Translations under genes and position numbers: made by a program
Part shown: one piece after another, positions 1 to 8,227 of the stretch
Layout of the letters: each line of letters starts with the position of its first letter
Position numbering within the stretch: the first letter of the stretch is position 1
The notes under the pieces: generated by a model
Databases searched by the model: none
What the model saw: only the letters and a program-made list of their open reading frames with translations
What the model was told of the DNA's origin: nothing
Source of the DNA: Peptacetobacter hiranonis
GTDB taxonomy: Bacteria > Bacillota > Clostridia > Peptostreptococcales > Peptostreptococcaceae
Reading direction: 5' to 3'
Assembly: GCF_008151785.1 (NCBI RefSeq)
Contig: NZ_CP036523.1
Span: forward strand, 1,364,001-1,428,000
DNA length: 64,000 nt

Positions 1-93
1 GTGTCCAAAGTTTTTAACTTCTCCTCTTAACTTAGATATCTGTCCTTTACCAAAATGTACTCTCGTTGGAATATTATAGTCAAAATTCTTCAT
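1..93 (-). CDS. Iron-containing alcohol dehydrogenase, N-terminal fragment (runs off window)
   Basis: Only the first 31 codons are inside the window; the rest lies before position 1. The ATG at 93-91 follows a strong AGGAGGT-like site (acctcc on the plus strand at 100-105). The peptide begins MKNFDYNIPTRVHFGKGQIS, which matches the start of the Fe-dependent group III alcohol dehydrogenases (butanol dehydrogenase BdhA/YqhD type), where the NPT..FGKG stretch forms the first strand of the NAD(P)-binding domain. These cytoplasmic enzymes reduce aldehydes to alcohols during fermentation. The catalytic iron ligands cannot be seen because they are further downstream. It lies 30 bp after an RpiR-type regulator on the same strand and may be co-transcribed with it. 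Confidence 0.8.
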   Translation of the reverse strand, partial: MKNFDYNIPTRVHFGKGQISKLRGEVKNFGH

Positions 94-123
94 AGCACTA
101 CCTCCAAAATTTATATAAATTTT

Positions 124-990
124 TTATTCAAACATTCCGTATTTATCCCACATCTGCTCTAAATCGTCGAAATGTTCTTTTATATCTTCTTTTTCCTTCA
201 TACCTACTGCTACCGCTAGTGCATTTGCAACACTCATAGCAGGAACTAGAGAATCGACAAATGATGCCATATTGCTCTTAACTATTAGCGTATTATCAGA
301 TTCTGAAGCTATTGGAGCAAATAAACTATCTGTTATAGATATTACATGTGCTCCTTTTTCCTTAGCATATTTTACTAGCTGGAATGATTTTTTAGAATAT
401 CTTGGGAAACTAAATGCTATTACAACATCATCTTCACCAATTCTTACTATCTGTTCAAATGCATCTCCCATATCCATTCTTACAGTATGAACATTATCTA
501 GTATTATTCCTAAGTAGAATCCTAAGTACTGAGCAACAACAAATGATGTTCTCATTCCAAGTATGTATATTTTTCTAGCTTTTAATAATCTAGAAATAGC
601 TTCCTGGAATGCTTCTCCATCTATTTCTTCAAGAGTTTCTCTTATGTTGTCTATATCCCCTTTTAGGATTTTGTTAAGTATTGTATTTTCATCAGAGTAG
701 TCGTTTGCCATTTCAACCCTCTGAACTGTAGTCAATTTATTTTTTATTAATTCCTGTAAAGCTGCCTGTAGTTTAGGATATCCTGAATATCCTAGTGCAT
801 TTGCAAACCTTACAACTGTTGATTCACTAACTCCGACAGTTTCCCCCAATTTACAGGCAGTCATAAATGCAACCTTGTCGTAATTATTTAGTATATACTG
901 TGCTATTAACTTCTGACCTTTACTTAATCTAGTATACTGTGTCTGTATATCTGAGATAAGCTTTTTACTGTCCTTTAATGTTTCATCCAT
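124..990 (-). CDS. MurR/RpiR family transcriptional regulator
   Basis: 288 aa, the usual family length. Residues about 10-85 form the RpiR-type helix-turn-helix (LSKGQKLIAQYILNNYDKVA, then VGVSESTVVRFANALGYSGY as recognition helix). Residues about 125-260 form a SIS sugar-isomerase fold (ARKIYILGMRTS, then VIAFSFPRYSKKS) that in this family binds a phosphosugar. An RBS AAAGGAGAAAG precedes the ATG. Family knowledge: these are cytoplasmic repressors or activators of sugar, amino-sugar or fermentation genes. The target is not evident. The neighbouring dehydrogenase fragment (1-93) and the upstream inverted repeat at 1118-1149 are candidates. Confidence 0.88.
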   Translation of the reverse strand: MDETLKDSKKLISDIQTQYTRLSKGQKLIAQYILNNYDKVAFMTACKLGETVGVSESTVVRFANALGYSGYPKLQAALQELIKNKLTTVQRVEMANDYSDENTILNKILKGDIDNIRETLEEIDGEAFQEAISRLLKARKIYILGMRTSFVVAQYLGFYLGIILDNVHTVRMDMGDAFEQIVRIGEDDVVIAFSFPRYSKKSFQLVKYAKEKGAHVISITDSLFAPIASESDNTLIVKSNMASFVDSLVPAMSVANALAVAVGMKEKEDIKEHFDDLEQMWDKYGMFE

Positions 991-1117
991 TTTTTCTTTC
1001 TCCTTTTACCCTATATCTTTATTTTTATTAAGAATGCAACTCAATATACATCTATTCAAATTTTCTGTATATTGACATCGAACATATATAAAGATTCATT
1101 TCTCTACCATATTATAA

Positions 1118-1149
1118 CACTTTATCCCATTATTTTTAAGGGATAAGTG
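1118..1149. promoter_or_regulatory. Inverted repeat upstream of the RpiR gene, possible operator
   Basis: CACTTTATCCC (1118-1128) and GGGATAAGTG (1140-1149) form a near-perfect inverted repeat. On the minus strand it is followed directly by TTATAAT, a good -10 box, so the palindrome sits in the promoter region of the RpiR gene (start at 990). It could be the regulator's own operator. On the plus strand it is followed by six T, so a weak terminator is the alternative; no plus-strand gene leads into it. Confidence 0.4.
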
Positions 1150-1190
1150 CAATTTTTTCATCATATTTCGACTTTTTTAGAAATTTTTCT

Positions 1191-1772
1191 TTATACCTGT
1201 TTTTTCTTTTCTATTAATATTATCGATGGTGGGTTATTCTTTTGATTTATAAACTTAGATTCAAATACATTATACTCCTTTTGCTCTAAATTTGCTGCGT
1301 AATCAAATACTGCATTTCTTTCTTCCATTCCACCCTCATGACCTGTGTAGATTGAAACGCAAACCACTCCATTTTCCTCAAGCAATGCCACCGACTGCTT
1401 TATAGCCTCTATAGTTGTATCTGGCTTAGTTATTATCCTATGCTCACATCTTGGCAAATACCCTAAATTAAACACCGCACACTTGATGCTATCTTTTACA
1501 TAGTTGCTTATATTTTCGTGTCCATCTAAAATAAGCTCTACCCTATCCTCAAACTCAAGCTTTTTAACTTTCTTTTCAGTAGATTTTATCGCCTCTTCCT
1601 GAACATCAAAAGCATAAACCTTACCATTTTCGCCAACTATTTCAGCTAAAAATACAGTATCGTATCCATTCCCCATAGTTGCATCTATACAAACATCGCC
1701 TTCTCCAATGACCTCTTTAATGTACATCTTGGCGATATTGTTTACATTGTCAAAATTATTTCTCTTTTTCAT
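1191..1772 (-). CDS. mnmM: Class I SAM-dependent methyltransferase, YtqB/MnmM family
   Basis: 193 aa. SAM motif I is visible as DATMGNGYDTVFLAE (about residues 30-45), then FDVQEEAI (acidic residue for the SAM ribose) and FNLGYLPRCEHRIITKP, the signature that marks the former rRNA_methylase/YtqB group. In Bacillus subtilis YtqB was shown to be MnmM, which methylates nm5s2U to mnm5s2U at the wobble position of tRNA. That function is transferred by family and not proven here. RBS AAGAGATGG precedes the ATG at 1772. It stands alone between a terminator (1946-1976) and the RpiR gene. Confidence 0.8.
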   Translation of the reverse strand: MKKRNNFDNVNNIAKMYIKEVIGEGDVCIDATMGNGYDTVFLAEIVGENGKVYAFDVQEEAIKSTEKKVKKLEFEDRVELILDGHENISNYVKDSIKCAVFNLGYLPRCEHRIITKPDTTIEAIKQSVALLEENGVVCVSIYTGHEGGMEERNAVFDYAANLEQKEYNVFESKFINQKNNPPSIILIEKKKQV

Positions 1773-1945
1773 ATATCCATCTCTTTTCGTAAAAAACTAC
1801 AATAACAAAAGTTGTTACGTATAATCACTTCACTTTATCTTTTTATTTTTTCCACATTATATTATAACCAACTTAAACATTTAATACAATTGTTTAATCT
1901 ACTTTATTTAAAATTTAATTCATTTATTTAATCAATACTTCTATA

Positions 1946-1976
1946 GAAAAAGGGACTTTAAAAAAGCCCCTTTTAT
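1946..1976 (-). terminator. Rho-independent terminator after rluB
   Basis: On the minus strand AAAAGGGGC, a short loop and GTCCCTTTTT make a hairpin with a following T run. It lies about 95 bp beyond the rluB stop codon and before mnmM, so it separates the two units. Confidence 0.75.
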
Positions 1977-2069
1977 AAGTTTCTGTTTATTTTTATAAAT
2001 TTTTATTTATCGAAGTCTATTGTAAACTTCATTCCACCTACCTGAACTGTATCTTTCTTAGATAGTAAT

Positions 2070-2786
2070 TTATTTTACTGTTTTTAAGTATGCCACTTCT
2101 TCATCAGTTAGGTTTCTATATTCTCCAACTTCAAGTCCTCTTATATTTATTCTTCCCATCTGAATTCTTCTAAGATTTCTCACTGGATGATTTATAGCCT
2201 TGCACATTTTTCTAACCTGTCTATTTCTTCCCTCGTGAATGGTAATCTTACAAACTGAATAGTTCTTTTCCTCGTTCACCTTCACGATTTTTAACTTAGC
2301 CTTTGCAGTTGTGTAATCCTCTATCTGTAATCCGTTTTCAAAACGTCTTTTTTCTTCAGGAGTAATTATACCATTTACCATTGCTAAGTAAGTTTTTTCT
2401 ACCTCGTGCTTAGGATGAGTAAGTTTGTAAGTTAAATCCCCATCATTTGTAAGGATTAAAAGCCCACTTGTTTCGTAGTCAAGTCTACCAACTGGGTAAA
2501 CTCTCTCATCTACATCCTTTAATATATCAAGCACACTTGGTCTATCAAACTGATCTTTTACAGTTGTTATATATCCCTCAGGCTTGTTAAGAAGTATGTA
2601 CACCTTCTTTTCTTCCTGATTTATAGGCACTCCATCGACCTCTACTATATCCTTTGTTTCATCTACTGTTGTAGATAATTCAGTTATTAGCTCCCCGTTT
2701 ATAGTAACTCTCCCAGAAATTATAAGCTCTTCTGCTTTTCTTCTTGAAGCTACTCCACACGAAGCTATGTATTTATTTATTCTCAT
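2070..2786 (-). CDS. rluB: Pseudouridine synthase, RsuA/RluB/E/F family
   Basis: 238 aa. An N-terminal S4 RNA-binding domain (MRINKYIASCGVASRRKAEE, residues 1-47) is followed by the synthase domain with the catalytic Asp in GRLDYETSGLLILTNDGDL (about residue 103) and the family end motif RQVRKMCKAINHPV. It isomerises a uridine in ribosomal RNA, in Bacillus-type bacteria 23S rRNA. RBS AGAAAGGA precedes the ATG. The assignment to RluB rather than RsuA rests on general similarity. Beyond the stop codon a frame one base out continues for about 22 codons (see findings), so the native C-terminus may be longer. Confidence 0.88.
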   Translation of the reverse strand: MRINKYIASCGVASRRKAEELIISGRVTINGELITELSTTVDETKDIVEVDGVPINQEEKKVYILLNKPEGYITTVKDQFDRPSVLDILKDVDERVYPVGRLDYETSGLLILTNDGDLTYKLTHPKHEVEKTYLAMVNGIITPEEKRRFENGLQIEDYTTAKAKLKIVKVNEEKNYSVCKITIHEGRNRQVRKMCKAINHPVRNLRRIQMGRINIRGLEVGEYRNLTDEEVAYLKTVK

Positions 2787-2812
2787 TTTAATTCCTTTCT
2801 AATTTATACCTT

Positions 2813-3523
2813 CTATTCTGCTGATTCTCCTCCAGAGCTTTCTCCACCACTTGAAGAACCCCCTGATGAATTTCCTCCTGAAGATCCTCCTTCATTAGAT
2901 GAACCACCTGAAGAACTTCCTCCTGACTGGTTTCCACTGTTTCCACTATTTCCACTATTGTTGCTGCTTCCACTATTTCCACTTGAAGAACCTCCTGATG
3001 AGCTTCCTCCTGAACTACTACTATTATCCTCTGGTTTCTCTGGCTTATTAGCGTTTGGATGCGTTGCATTTGAGTGAAGTGCATCAGACTCTACCTGACC
3101 TTTATTATTCTTAGCAGCTTCCTTAGCATTCTGCTTTCTCTCTTCTCTCTCAGCATCTAAATTCTCAACTAATTTCTCTAGCTCAGCCTTTTTCTGCTCA
3201 GCTTCTTTCTTTATCTTTGAAGAACCATTCTTTAACCGAAGAATCTTTTCTATTTCCTTTAATGCCTTTTCATACTCTTCATCATTCTCATATTCTTCAA
3301 CTCTTAACATTCTCATTGCCTGACCGTACATATCTCTAGCAACCTTGTTCTCACTATCGCCCTCTAGCACATCTGAAAACTTCTGCATAGCTGTCTTATA
3401 CTCGTGCTTCTCTAAAGCTACCTGACCATCATTAAAAAGCTCGGTACCCTCACCAGACTTACACGCAGTCAAACTAAGAGCCATAACCATACTAAGTGCA
3501 ATTAATTTTATTTTAAACTTCAT
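2813..3523 (-). CDS. Lipoprotein with TPR-like helices and a Ser/Gly-rich tail
   Basis: 236 aa. The N-terminus is a lipoprotein signal peptide with lipobox LTAC (Cys at residue 20), so the mature protein should be lipid-anchored on the outer face of the membrane. Residues about 28-85 resemble TPR helices (LFNDGQVALEKHEYKTAMQK). Residues about 95-140 are charged and probably coiled coil. From about residue 160 to the end the protein is almost entirely Ser, Gly and Asn, a flexible low-complexity wall-crossing linker or spacer. RBS AGGAGGG precedes the ATG. It is 27 bp upstream of rluB. Function unknown. Confidence 0.75.
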   Translation of the reverse strand: MKFKIKLIALSMVMALSLTACKSGEGTELFNDGQVALEKHEYKTAMQKFSDVLEGDSENKVARDMYGQAMRMLRVEEYENDEEYEKALKEIEKILRLKNGSSKIKKEAEQKKAELEKLVENLDAEREERKQNAKEAAKNNKGQVESDALHSNATHPNANKPEKPEDNSSSSGGSSSGGSSSGNSGSSNNSGNSGNSGNQSGGSSSGGSSNEGGSSGGNSSGGSSSGGESSGGESAE

Positions 3524-3638
3524 AATATCCCTCCTACTTATTCAATATAATTTTAACATATAAAAATAAAAAATGACAAGATAAATAACTGTGCCGTATC
3601 TCATCCTTCAAAGCATATAACTATATTCTCCTATTCTC

Positions 3639-4043
3639 GATGTACGCAGCTTCAGAAGTATACAAAATTAGGGCTACTTGTAAACTTGCAACAAGCCTAT
3701 TTTATTAGACATAACCTTTTATGAATTTAGTGCATTGTATAGAGTAGTAAAAAATAAAAGCTTACCAATAATAATATAAATATGTAGCATATGAGTCATA
3801 TAGACAAAACTCTCTCGACAATCTGCAGACGTGCGTTTTAATCACAACAAAATAATTTACCTACACGCACGTCGAAGCCTGGAGAGAAGTTTGTCTATAT
3901 CTCATATGATTCGCATAATAACAAAGGATTGGTAAGCTTATGTTTTTACTACTCTATATTCACTAAACATAAAAGATTATTCTAAAAAAGGCTGTTGCAA
4001 TTTACAACAGCCCTAAGTTTTATAATTCTAAAGCAAGTACATC
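3639..4043 (-). repeat. Long hairpin element E1 downstream of lysA (family core at 3813-3886)
   Basis: An imperfect palindrome about 400 bp long fills the gap after lysA. In lysA sense the core reads CTCTCCAGGCTTC, helix GACGTGCG/CGCACGTC, then TGCAGATTGTCGAGAG. The inner arms match over CATATGAG...CTCATATG (3788-3908). The outer arms pair GTAGTAAAAA, AAGCTTACCAAT and GGGCT/AGCCC tracts. The right end contains a complete terminator hairpin, GGCTGTTG/CAACAGCC followed by T6 on the minus strand (3985-4013). The arms continue past the lysA stop codon: GATGTAC at 3639-3645 mirrors the lysA codons at 4037-4043. The rest of the interval 3540-3638 shows nothing else. Confidence 0.85.
3985..4014 (-). 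terminator. Terminator of the lysC-lysA operon
   Basis: Minus-strand hairpin GGCTGTTG / CAACAGCC with a seven-base loop and a TTTTTT tail, 6 bp after the lysA stop codon. It is also the right outer end of hairpin element E1. Similar plain terminators occur at 27953, 43739 and 48575. Confidence 0.8.
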
Positions 4044-5312
4044 TTCGAATGTTTGTCTTCTACATACTGGTGTTATTTCACCATTTTTTACAGCTATTAC
4101 AGCCGGTTTCTGTATTTTGTTATAGTTTGAAGCCATTGAATATCCATAAGCTCCTGTTGATGTAGTAATTAAAATATCGCCACTTTCTATCTCAGAAATT
4201 GCAACATTATTTATCAGTATATCTCCACTTTCGCAGCATTTTCCAGCAATAGTAACTCTATTTTCTGTATCTCCATTCATCTTATTTACGATACTACATT
4301 CGTATCCTGCATGATATAGAGATGGTCTAATATTATCAGTCATACCACCATCAACACTTACATACACTCTAACATCTTTAATATCTTTTATTGAACCTAT
4401 TGTGTACAGAGTACTTCCTGCATTTGCGATTACAGATCTACCTGGCTCTATAACAAGGTGAGGAACCTCCATACCTAACTCAGCACAAGTTTTTTCTGCT
4501 CTATCAATTATCGCTTCACAGAAATCTTTTATAGCTCTTGGTTTATCTTCTTCAGTATAATAAACACCAACTCCACCACCTAAATCTACATCTGTTAACT
4601 CTATTCCATAGTTTTCTTTTATTTCCTTAACAAGTTTCATCATAACATCTACTTCATCAAGGAATGGCTCAAGCTCAAATATCTGAGAACCTATATGTGC
4701 ATGAAGTCCAACTAATTTAACTCTTTTATACTCTTTTAATTTTTCGATTGCATTATATAAATCTCCATTTACAAGTGCAAATCCGAATTTTGAATCTATC
4801 TGTCCTGTTTTTATATACTCGTGAGTATGAGCTTCTATACCAGGAGTTATTCTGAAGTATATTTCCTGTACTTTATCTTCTCTTTCGCAAATTTCTTCTA
4901 ATAAATCTAATTCATAGAAGTTATCAACTACGAATTTTCCAACTCCATACTCTACACCCATTTCAACTTCTTCTCTAGTTTTATTGTTTCCATGGAAGAA
5001 TATGTTCTCCATTGGGAATCCTGATTTATGAGCTGTGTATAATTCCCCGCCAGATACTACATCAAGACACATCTTTTCTTCTTTTATAAGTCTGCACATA
5101 TACCCTGGTAAAAATGCCTTACCTGCATATGCTACCCTATTTCCATTTTCTTCAGCTTTAAAATATTTTCTGTATTCTCTACAATTATCTCTTATAAGCT
5201 GCTCGTCAAATACATAAAGAGGTGTTTTGTATTCTTTTACCATATCTAGGCAATTTACACCACCAATATAAAGTTCGTCGTTTTTTATTTCCATACTCCC
5301 ATGAAGTTTCAT
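4020..5312 (-). CDS. lysA: Diaminopimelate decarboxylase
   Basis: 430 aa, full length. It is a PLP-dependent group IV decarboxylase that makes L-lysine from meso-diaminopimelate, the last step of lysine synthesis. The PLP lysine is in YAGKAF (about residue 65). Substrate and PLP-binding motifs include HAHIGSQI, DLGGGVGV, EPGRSVIANAG and CCESGDIL. It follows lysC by 30 bp, so both should be read from the lysine riboswitch leader at 6622-6838. The start is the ATG at 5312 with TAGGGAATAGGA ahead of it. The last codons lie within the right arm of element E1. Confidence 0.95.
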   Translation of the reverse strand: MKLHGSMEIKNDELYIGGVNCLDMVKEYKTPLYVFDEQLIRDNCREYRKYFKAEENGNRVAYAGKAFLPGYMCRLIKEEKMCLDVVSGGELYTAHKSGFPMENIFFHGNNKTREEVEMGVEYGVGKFVVDNFYELDLLEEICEREDKVQEIYFRITPGIEAHTHEYIKTGQIDSKFGFALVNGDLYNAIEKLKEYKRVKLVGLHAHIGSQIFELEPFLDEVDVMMKLVKEIKENYGIELTDVDLGGGVGVYYTEEDKPRAIKDFCEAIIDRAEKTCAELGMEVPHLVIEPGRSVIANAGSTLYTIGSIKDIKDVRVYVSVDGGMTDNIRPSLYHAGYECSIVNKMNGDTENRVTIAGKCCESGDILINNVAISEIESGDILITTSTGAYGYSMASNYNKIQKPAVIAVKNGEITPVCRRQTFEDVLALEL

Positions 5313-5342
5313 ATCCTATTCCCTACTTTCTTTCAATTTCTC

Positions 5343-6536
5343 TTATACATTAAATTCTTCGCACATTTTCTGTATAGCTACTTCTTTGTCTGAAGTATTT
5401 ATTGCGCAAGTTATTCTTATTTCTGATGTTGTTATTAATTTTACTCTTATATTGTTTTCTTTGAATATTCTAAATACCTTTGAAGCAACACCAGAAGTGT
5501 GTTTCATTCCAAGTCCTACTAGTGAGAATTTAGTTATTTCGTTGTCTACAGCTACATTTTCATCTGAAGTGTATTTTTTAGCTAATTCTATACATTCATC
5601 TACTTCATCTTTTGGTATAGTGAATGATACGTTTAATTTTCCATCTATTGGAGCTGTCTGGCTTATCATATCCACGCTTATAGATTTATTTGCTATATCT
5701 TCAAATAGAGCTGATACGTTGTCCATATCTAATTCTTTTATTGTTATTGAGCTATCTGCATCACTTGTTGCTATTCCTGTTATTACTTTATCTTCTAATT
5801 TCATGTTTTTTCCTCCTCTTATGTATGTTCCTTTTACTGTTCCACATGTACGTCCTACATATACTTCTACTCCATATTTCTGAGCAAGTTCTATACTTCT
5901 TGAATGCATAACTTTTGCACCTAAGCTTGCAAGTTCTAGCATTTCTTCGTATTCTATTTCATCAAGTTTTTTAGCATCTGCATATGCTCTTGGATCTGTG
6001 AAGTACACTCCATCTACGTCTGTATATATTTCACATTTTCCGTTTAATTTAACTGCTAATGCAACCGCTGAAGTATCAGATCCTCCTCTTCCTAGAGTAG
6101 TGATATCTCCTTCGTCATTAATTCCCTGGAATCCAGTAACTACTACTACATATCCCTCATCTAAACTTTCCTGTATTCTATCAACATTTATATCATCTAT
6201 TAATGATTTTCCATGATTTCCACTAGTATGTATGTCTAACTGGTAAGCATTGTAGCTTATAGCTTTGCAGCCTAGAGCTTCTAAAGTTATGGCAAGCATT
6301 GAAGCTGATATCATTTCACCAGTTGATAAAAGAGCATCTAGTTCTCTTTTACAAGGTTTATCTGTTACTGATTTAGCCATATTTATATATCCATCAGTAG
6401 TTTTTCCCATAGCTGAAACAACTACTACTATGTTAGGATCAGTTTTCTTTCTTTCTATTATTCCCTCTGCTATTGCTCTAATTTTGTCAGTGTCGGCAAC
6501 AGAGCTTCCACCGTATTTCTGTACAACTACACTCAT
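5343..6536 (-). CDS. lysC: Aspartate kinase, lysine-pathway isozyme
   Basis: 397 aa. It phosphorylates L-aspartate to 4-aspartyl phosphate, the committed step toward diaminopimelate and lysine. The kinase domain starts with the KYGGSSV motif, followed by VVVSAMGKTTD and TTLGRGGSDTSAVALA. Two C-terminal ACT domains (about 265-397) provide allosteric control by lysine, with or without threonine. RBS AGGAGGT precedes the ATG. It is the first gene of the lysC-lysA operon and follows a lysine riboswitch, so expression should fall when lysine is plentiful. Confidence 0.95.
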   Translation of the reverse strand: MSVVVQKYGGSSVADTDKIRAIAEGIIERKKTDPNIVVVVSAMGKTTDGYINMAKSVTDKPCKRELDALLSTGEMISASMLAITLEALGCKAISYNAYQLDIHTSGNHGKSLIDDINVDRIQESLDEGYVVVVTGFQGINDEGDITTLGRGGSDTSAVALAVKLNGKCEIYTDVDGVYFTDPRAYADAKKLDEIEYEEMLELASLGAKVMHSRSIELAQKYGVEVYVGRTCGTVKGTYIRGGKNMKLEDKVITGIATSDADSSITIKELDMDNVSALFEDIANKSISVDMISQTAPIDGKLNVSFTIPKDEVDECIELAKKYTSDENVAVDNEITKFSLVGLGMKHTSGVASKVFRIFKENNIRVKLITTSEIRITCAINTSDKEVAIQKMCEEFNV

Positions 6537-6621
6537 TCTTTTACCTCCTAATGAATAATAAAAACCTTTTGCAAATTTCTATAATTTTGCCAAATATATC
6601 GCCCTTTACTTTATTTCTAAT

Positions 6622-6652
6622 AAAAAAACGGTCCAAAGGAAACTTTGAACCG
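6622..6652 (-). terminator. Riboswitch expression platform: intrinsic terminator
   Basis: Minus strand: CGGTTCAAAG, short loop, CTTTGGACCG, then seven T. It lies between the lysine aptamer and lysC and is the expected OFF structure of the switch. Confidence 0.85.
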
Positions 6653-6667
6653 CTGTATTCATACAAA

Positions 6668-6838
6668 GTAACCTTGTAGCTCAACACTTATTAAAGCGAC
6701 AGTCCTGCATATGTTATATACAGGCCCAGAAAGAATTATTGCCATACATTCTATCTTCGGCTATATCCCCTTTCTCTAAATTCAACGTCTGCCAACTCCT
6801 CTAGATACTATTGAACAATAGCGCCTCTACCTTGGTTT
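6668..6838 (-). ncRNA. Lysine riboswitch (L box) aptamer for lysC-lysA
   Basis: Read on the minus strand the leader contains the conserved L-box blocks in order: AAGGTAGAGGCGC, GGGGATATAGCCGAAG, TGGGCCTG and GGACTGTCGC. It closes with P1 pairs (GTAG with CTAC and AACC with GGTT). The terminator at 6622-6652 follows. It senses free lysine and stops transcription before the lysC-lysA operon. Confidence 0.93.
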
Positions 6839-6961
6839 ATTATTCTGTTTTTTTTTGATAAGTATATTAAAACATATTATTTCCAATATTGCAACTTTTT
6901 TTCTGAAAATTTTAAAATTTATGTAAAAAATATTTATTACACCTTATTTTTTATTATTTTT

Positions 6962-7513
6962 TTATTTGACAGCGTTTTCTATTCTTTCACAGATTTTATC
7001 CGCTGTTTCTGTCTGGAATCCGAACATTTCTAATTCTATTCCATTTTCAGAAAGTATTTTTGAAATTTCGTCCATAAGTACTCCCTTTTCTCCTATGTAT
7101 TTTATGCTGTCTATTGTCTGTCTAAGATTTGGATTACTTCCTATTTCTCCTCTCCAATCTCCAACACAAGTAAGGTCTACTCCACAAGATGGACTTCCAT
7201 CTATACCTAATATTCCTATTATATTGTAGCCGTTGTTTATATATTCCTGTAGCTGCTGTAAGTATATTTCAAATTCACATCTACATACGTTTCTGAAATG
7301 AGGTGTGTCAAACTGGTCTTTAACGTGTCCCCATCTCTTTGTTCCATACATTATAAGCTCTGGACATGGTAGCTGAATTATCCCAATTCCATTTTCTATA
7401 ATTGTTTTCATTACCTTTCTTCTTGCTTCTTCTCTTCCTTCTTCCTCTCCAAAACTTTCTACCTTAGAAAAAGTATTTAACATACAATGAGATACAAGTA
7501 TAATATCCTTCAT
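6962..7513 (-). CDS. TudS-related putative desulfidase (CD3072-like)
   Basis: 183 aa. The protein keeps the DUF523/TudS layout: an N-terminal LVSHCMLN with a first cysteine, LPCPELI with a second, and GIDGSPSCGVDLTC with further cysteines. In TudS such cysteines bind an Fe-S cluster used to remove sulfur from thiouracil. The pair with an ECF S component just upstream (7670-8227) matches the CD3072/CD3073 pair I know from Clostridioides difficile, suggesting uptake and then desulfuration of a small thio compound. RBS TGGAGGT. The substrate is not known. Confidence 0.7.
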   Translation of the reverse strand: MKDIILVSHCMLNTFSKVESFGEEEGREEARRKVMKTIIENGIGIIQLPCPELIMYGTKRWGHVKDQFDTPHFRNVCRCEFEIYLQQLQEYINNGYNIIGILGIDGSPSCGVDLTCVGDWRGEIGSNPNLRQTIDSIKYIGEKGVLMDEISKILSENGIELEMFGFQTETADKICERIENAVK

Positions 7514-7572
7514 AATTTATTACCTCCAAAAAATTTTAATTTTTAAATTTCTACATAATTAGATTTTACAAC

Positions 7573-7626
7573 AAAAAAGAGCCTTCTCAAAACGTTTTTT
7601 AACGTATATAAGATGACTCTTTTTAG
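7573..7626 (-). terminator. Terminator after the ECF S-component gene
   Basis: Minus strand: AAAAAGAG ... nested ACGTT/AACGT ... CTCTTTTTTG, a long hairpin with a T run. It lies between the S-component gene and the TudS-like gene, so the second gene may depend on read-through or its own promoter. Confidence 0.65.
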
Positions 7627-7669
7627 CTTGCAAAGATTTATTTAGGATTTTATAAACTCCTTGCTAGCT

Positions 7670-8227
7670 TTAGTTTTCCTGTGATTTAAACTGAGCAAGG
7701 AAATTCTTAGGCATTTTAGATATAAATAATACAACTAATAAACAAGATAATGGTTTATCAACTATATTGCTTAATATTCTTGGTATAAATGCTGCTGTGA
7801 ATATCTGCTGTCCTGCCTGTAAAAATGCTCCAACTAATAAGTCAGCTCCACTTCCGCTAAGTCCACCGAACATATAAACTGATATAGGTGTTCCTATCAT
7901 AGGACAAACTACAGCAAGTATAATACCTGTTATGATAGCCTTTTTGTAACCAAAGTTTCCTTTTTTAGCCATGAACCCTACTATAAGACCAGTAGCTATG
8001 TTAACTATTGCGAATGGTATGTTTGTAGGATCTGATATAACACCTAGTACAAGGTTACTACATCCACCTATTAAAGCACCCCATAATGGTCCAAGTACAA
8101 CTGCACCAAGTATAGTACCTATAGTATCAAGGAATAGAAGAGGTATCTGTATCATACCCATAACAGTTCCTAATACAAGGTTTACAACAACACACATAGC
8201 ACTAAATGTCAATTTTTTAGTATTCAT
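7670..8227 (-). CDS. ECF transporter S component (CD3073-like)
   Basis: 185 aa with about five or six hydrophobic segments and the S-component pattern of Gly/Ala-rich helices (LGAVVLGPLWGALIGGCSNL). S components bind a vitamin or other micronutrient and borrow the shared EcfA/A'/T energy module, which is not encoded in this window. The TudS-like neighbour suggests a sulfur-containing or thio-modified ligand; this is inference. RBS AAGGGGGG precedes the ATG at 8227. It is not the riboflavin or thiamine type, since I see no FMN or TPP riboswitch in its leader. Confidence 0.75.
   Translation of the reverse strand: MNTKKLTFSAMCVVVNLVLGTVMGMIQIPLLFLDTIGTILGAVVLGPLWGALIGGCSNLVLGVISDPTNIPFAIVNIATGLIVGFMAKKGNFGYKKAIITGIILAVVCPMIGTPISVYMFGGLSGSGADLLVGAFLQAGQQIFTAAFIPRILSNIVDKPLSCLLVVLFISKMPKNFLAQFKSQEN

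Noticed and set aside
2788-3084. Open frame of 98 codons opposite in phase to the Ser/Gly-rich lipoprotein tail
   Set aside because: It is a shadow of the repetitive codons; residues are Val/Gln/Glu repeats without RBS, and the lipoprotein frame has lipobox and RBS.
3813-3886. Elements as REP/BIME sequences
   Set aside because: REPs are short GC-rich palindromes with a GTAG-type head; these have a conserved asymmetric internal loop and long AT-rich arms.
3788-3908. Palindromic elements as CRISPR repeats or IS ends
   Set aside because: Copies are dispersed singly with no spacers, and no cas gene or transposase frame is present. The inverted arms differ between copies, unlike IS ends.
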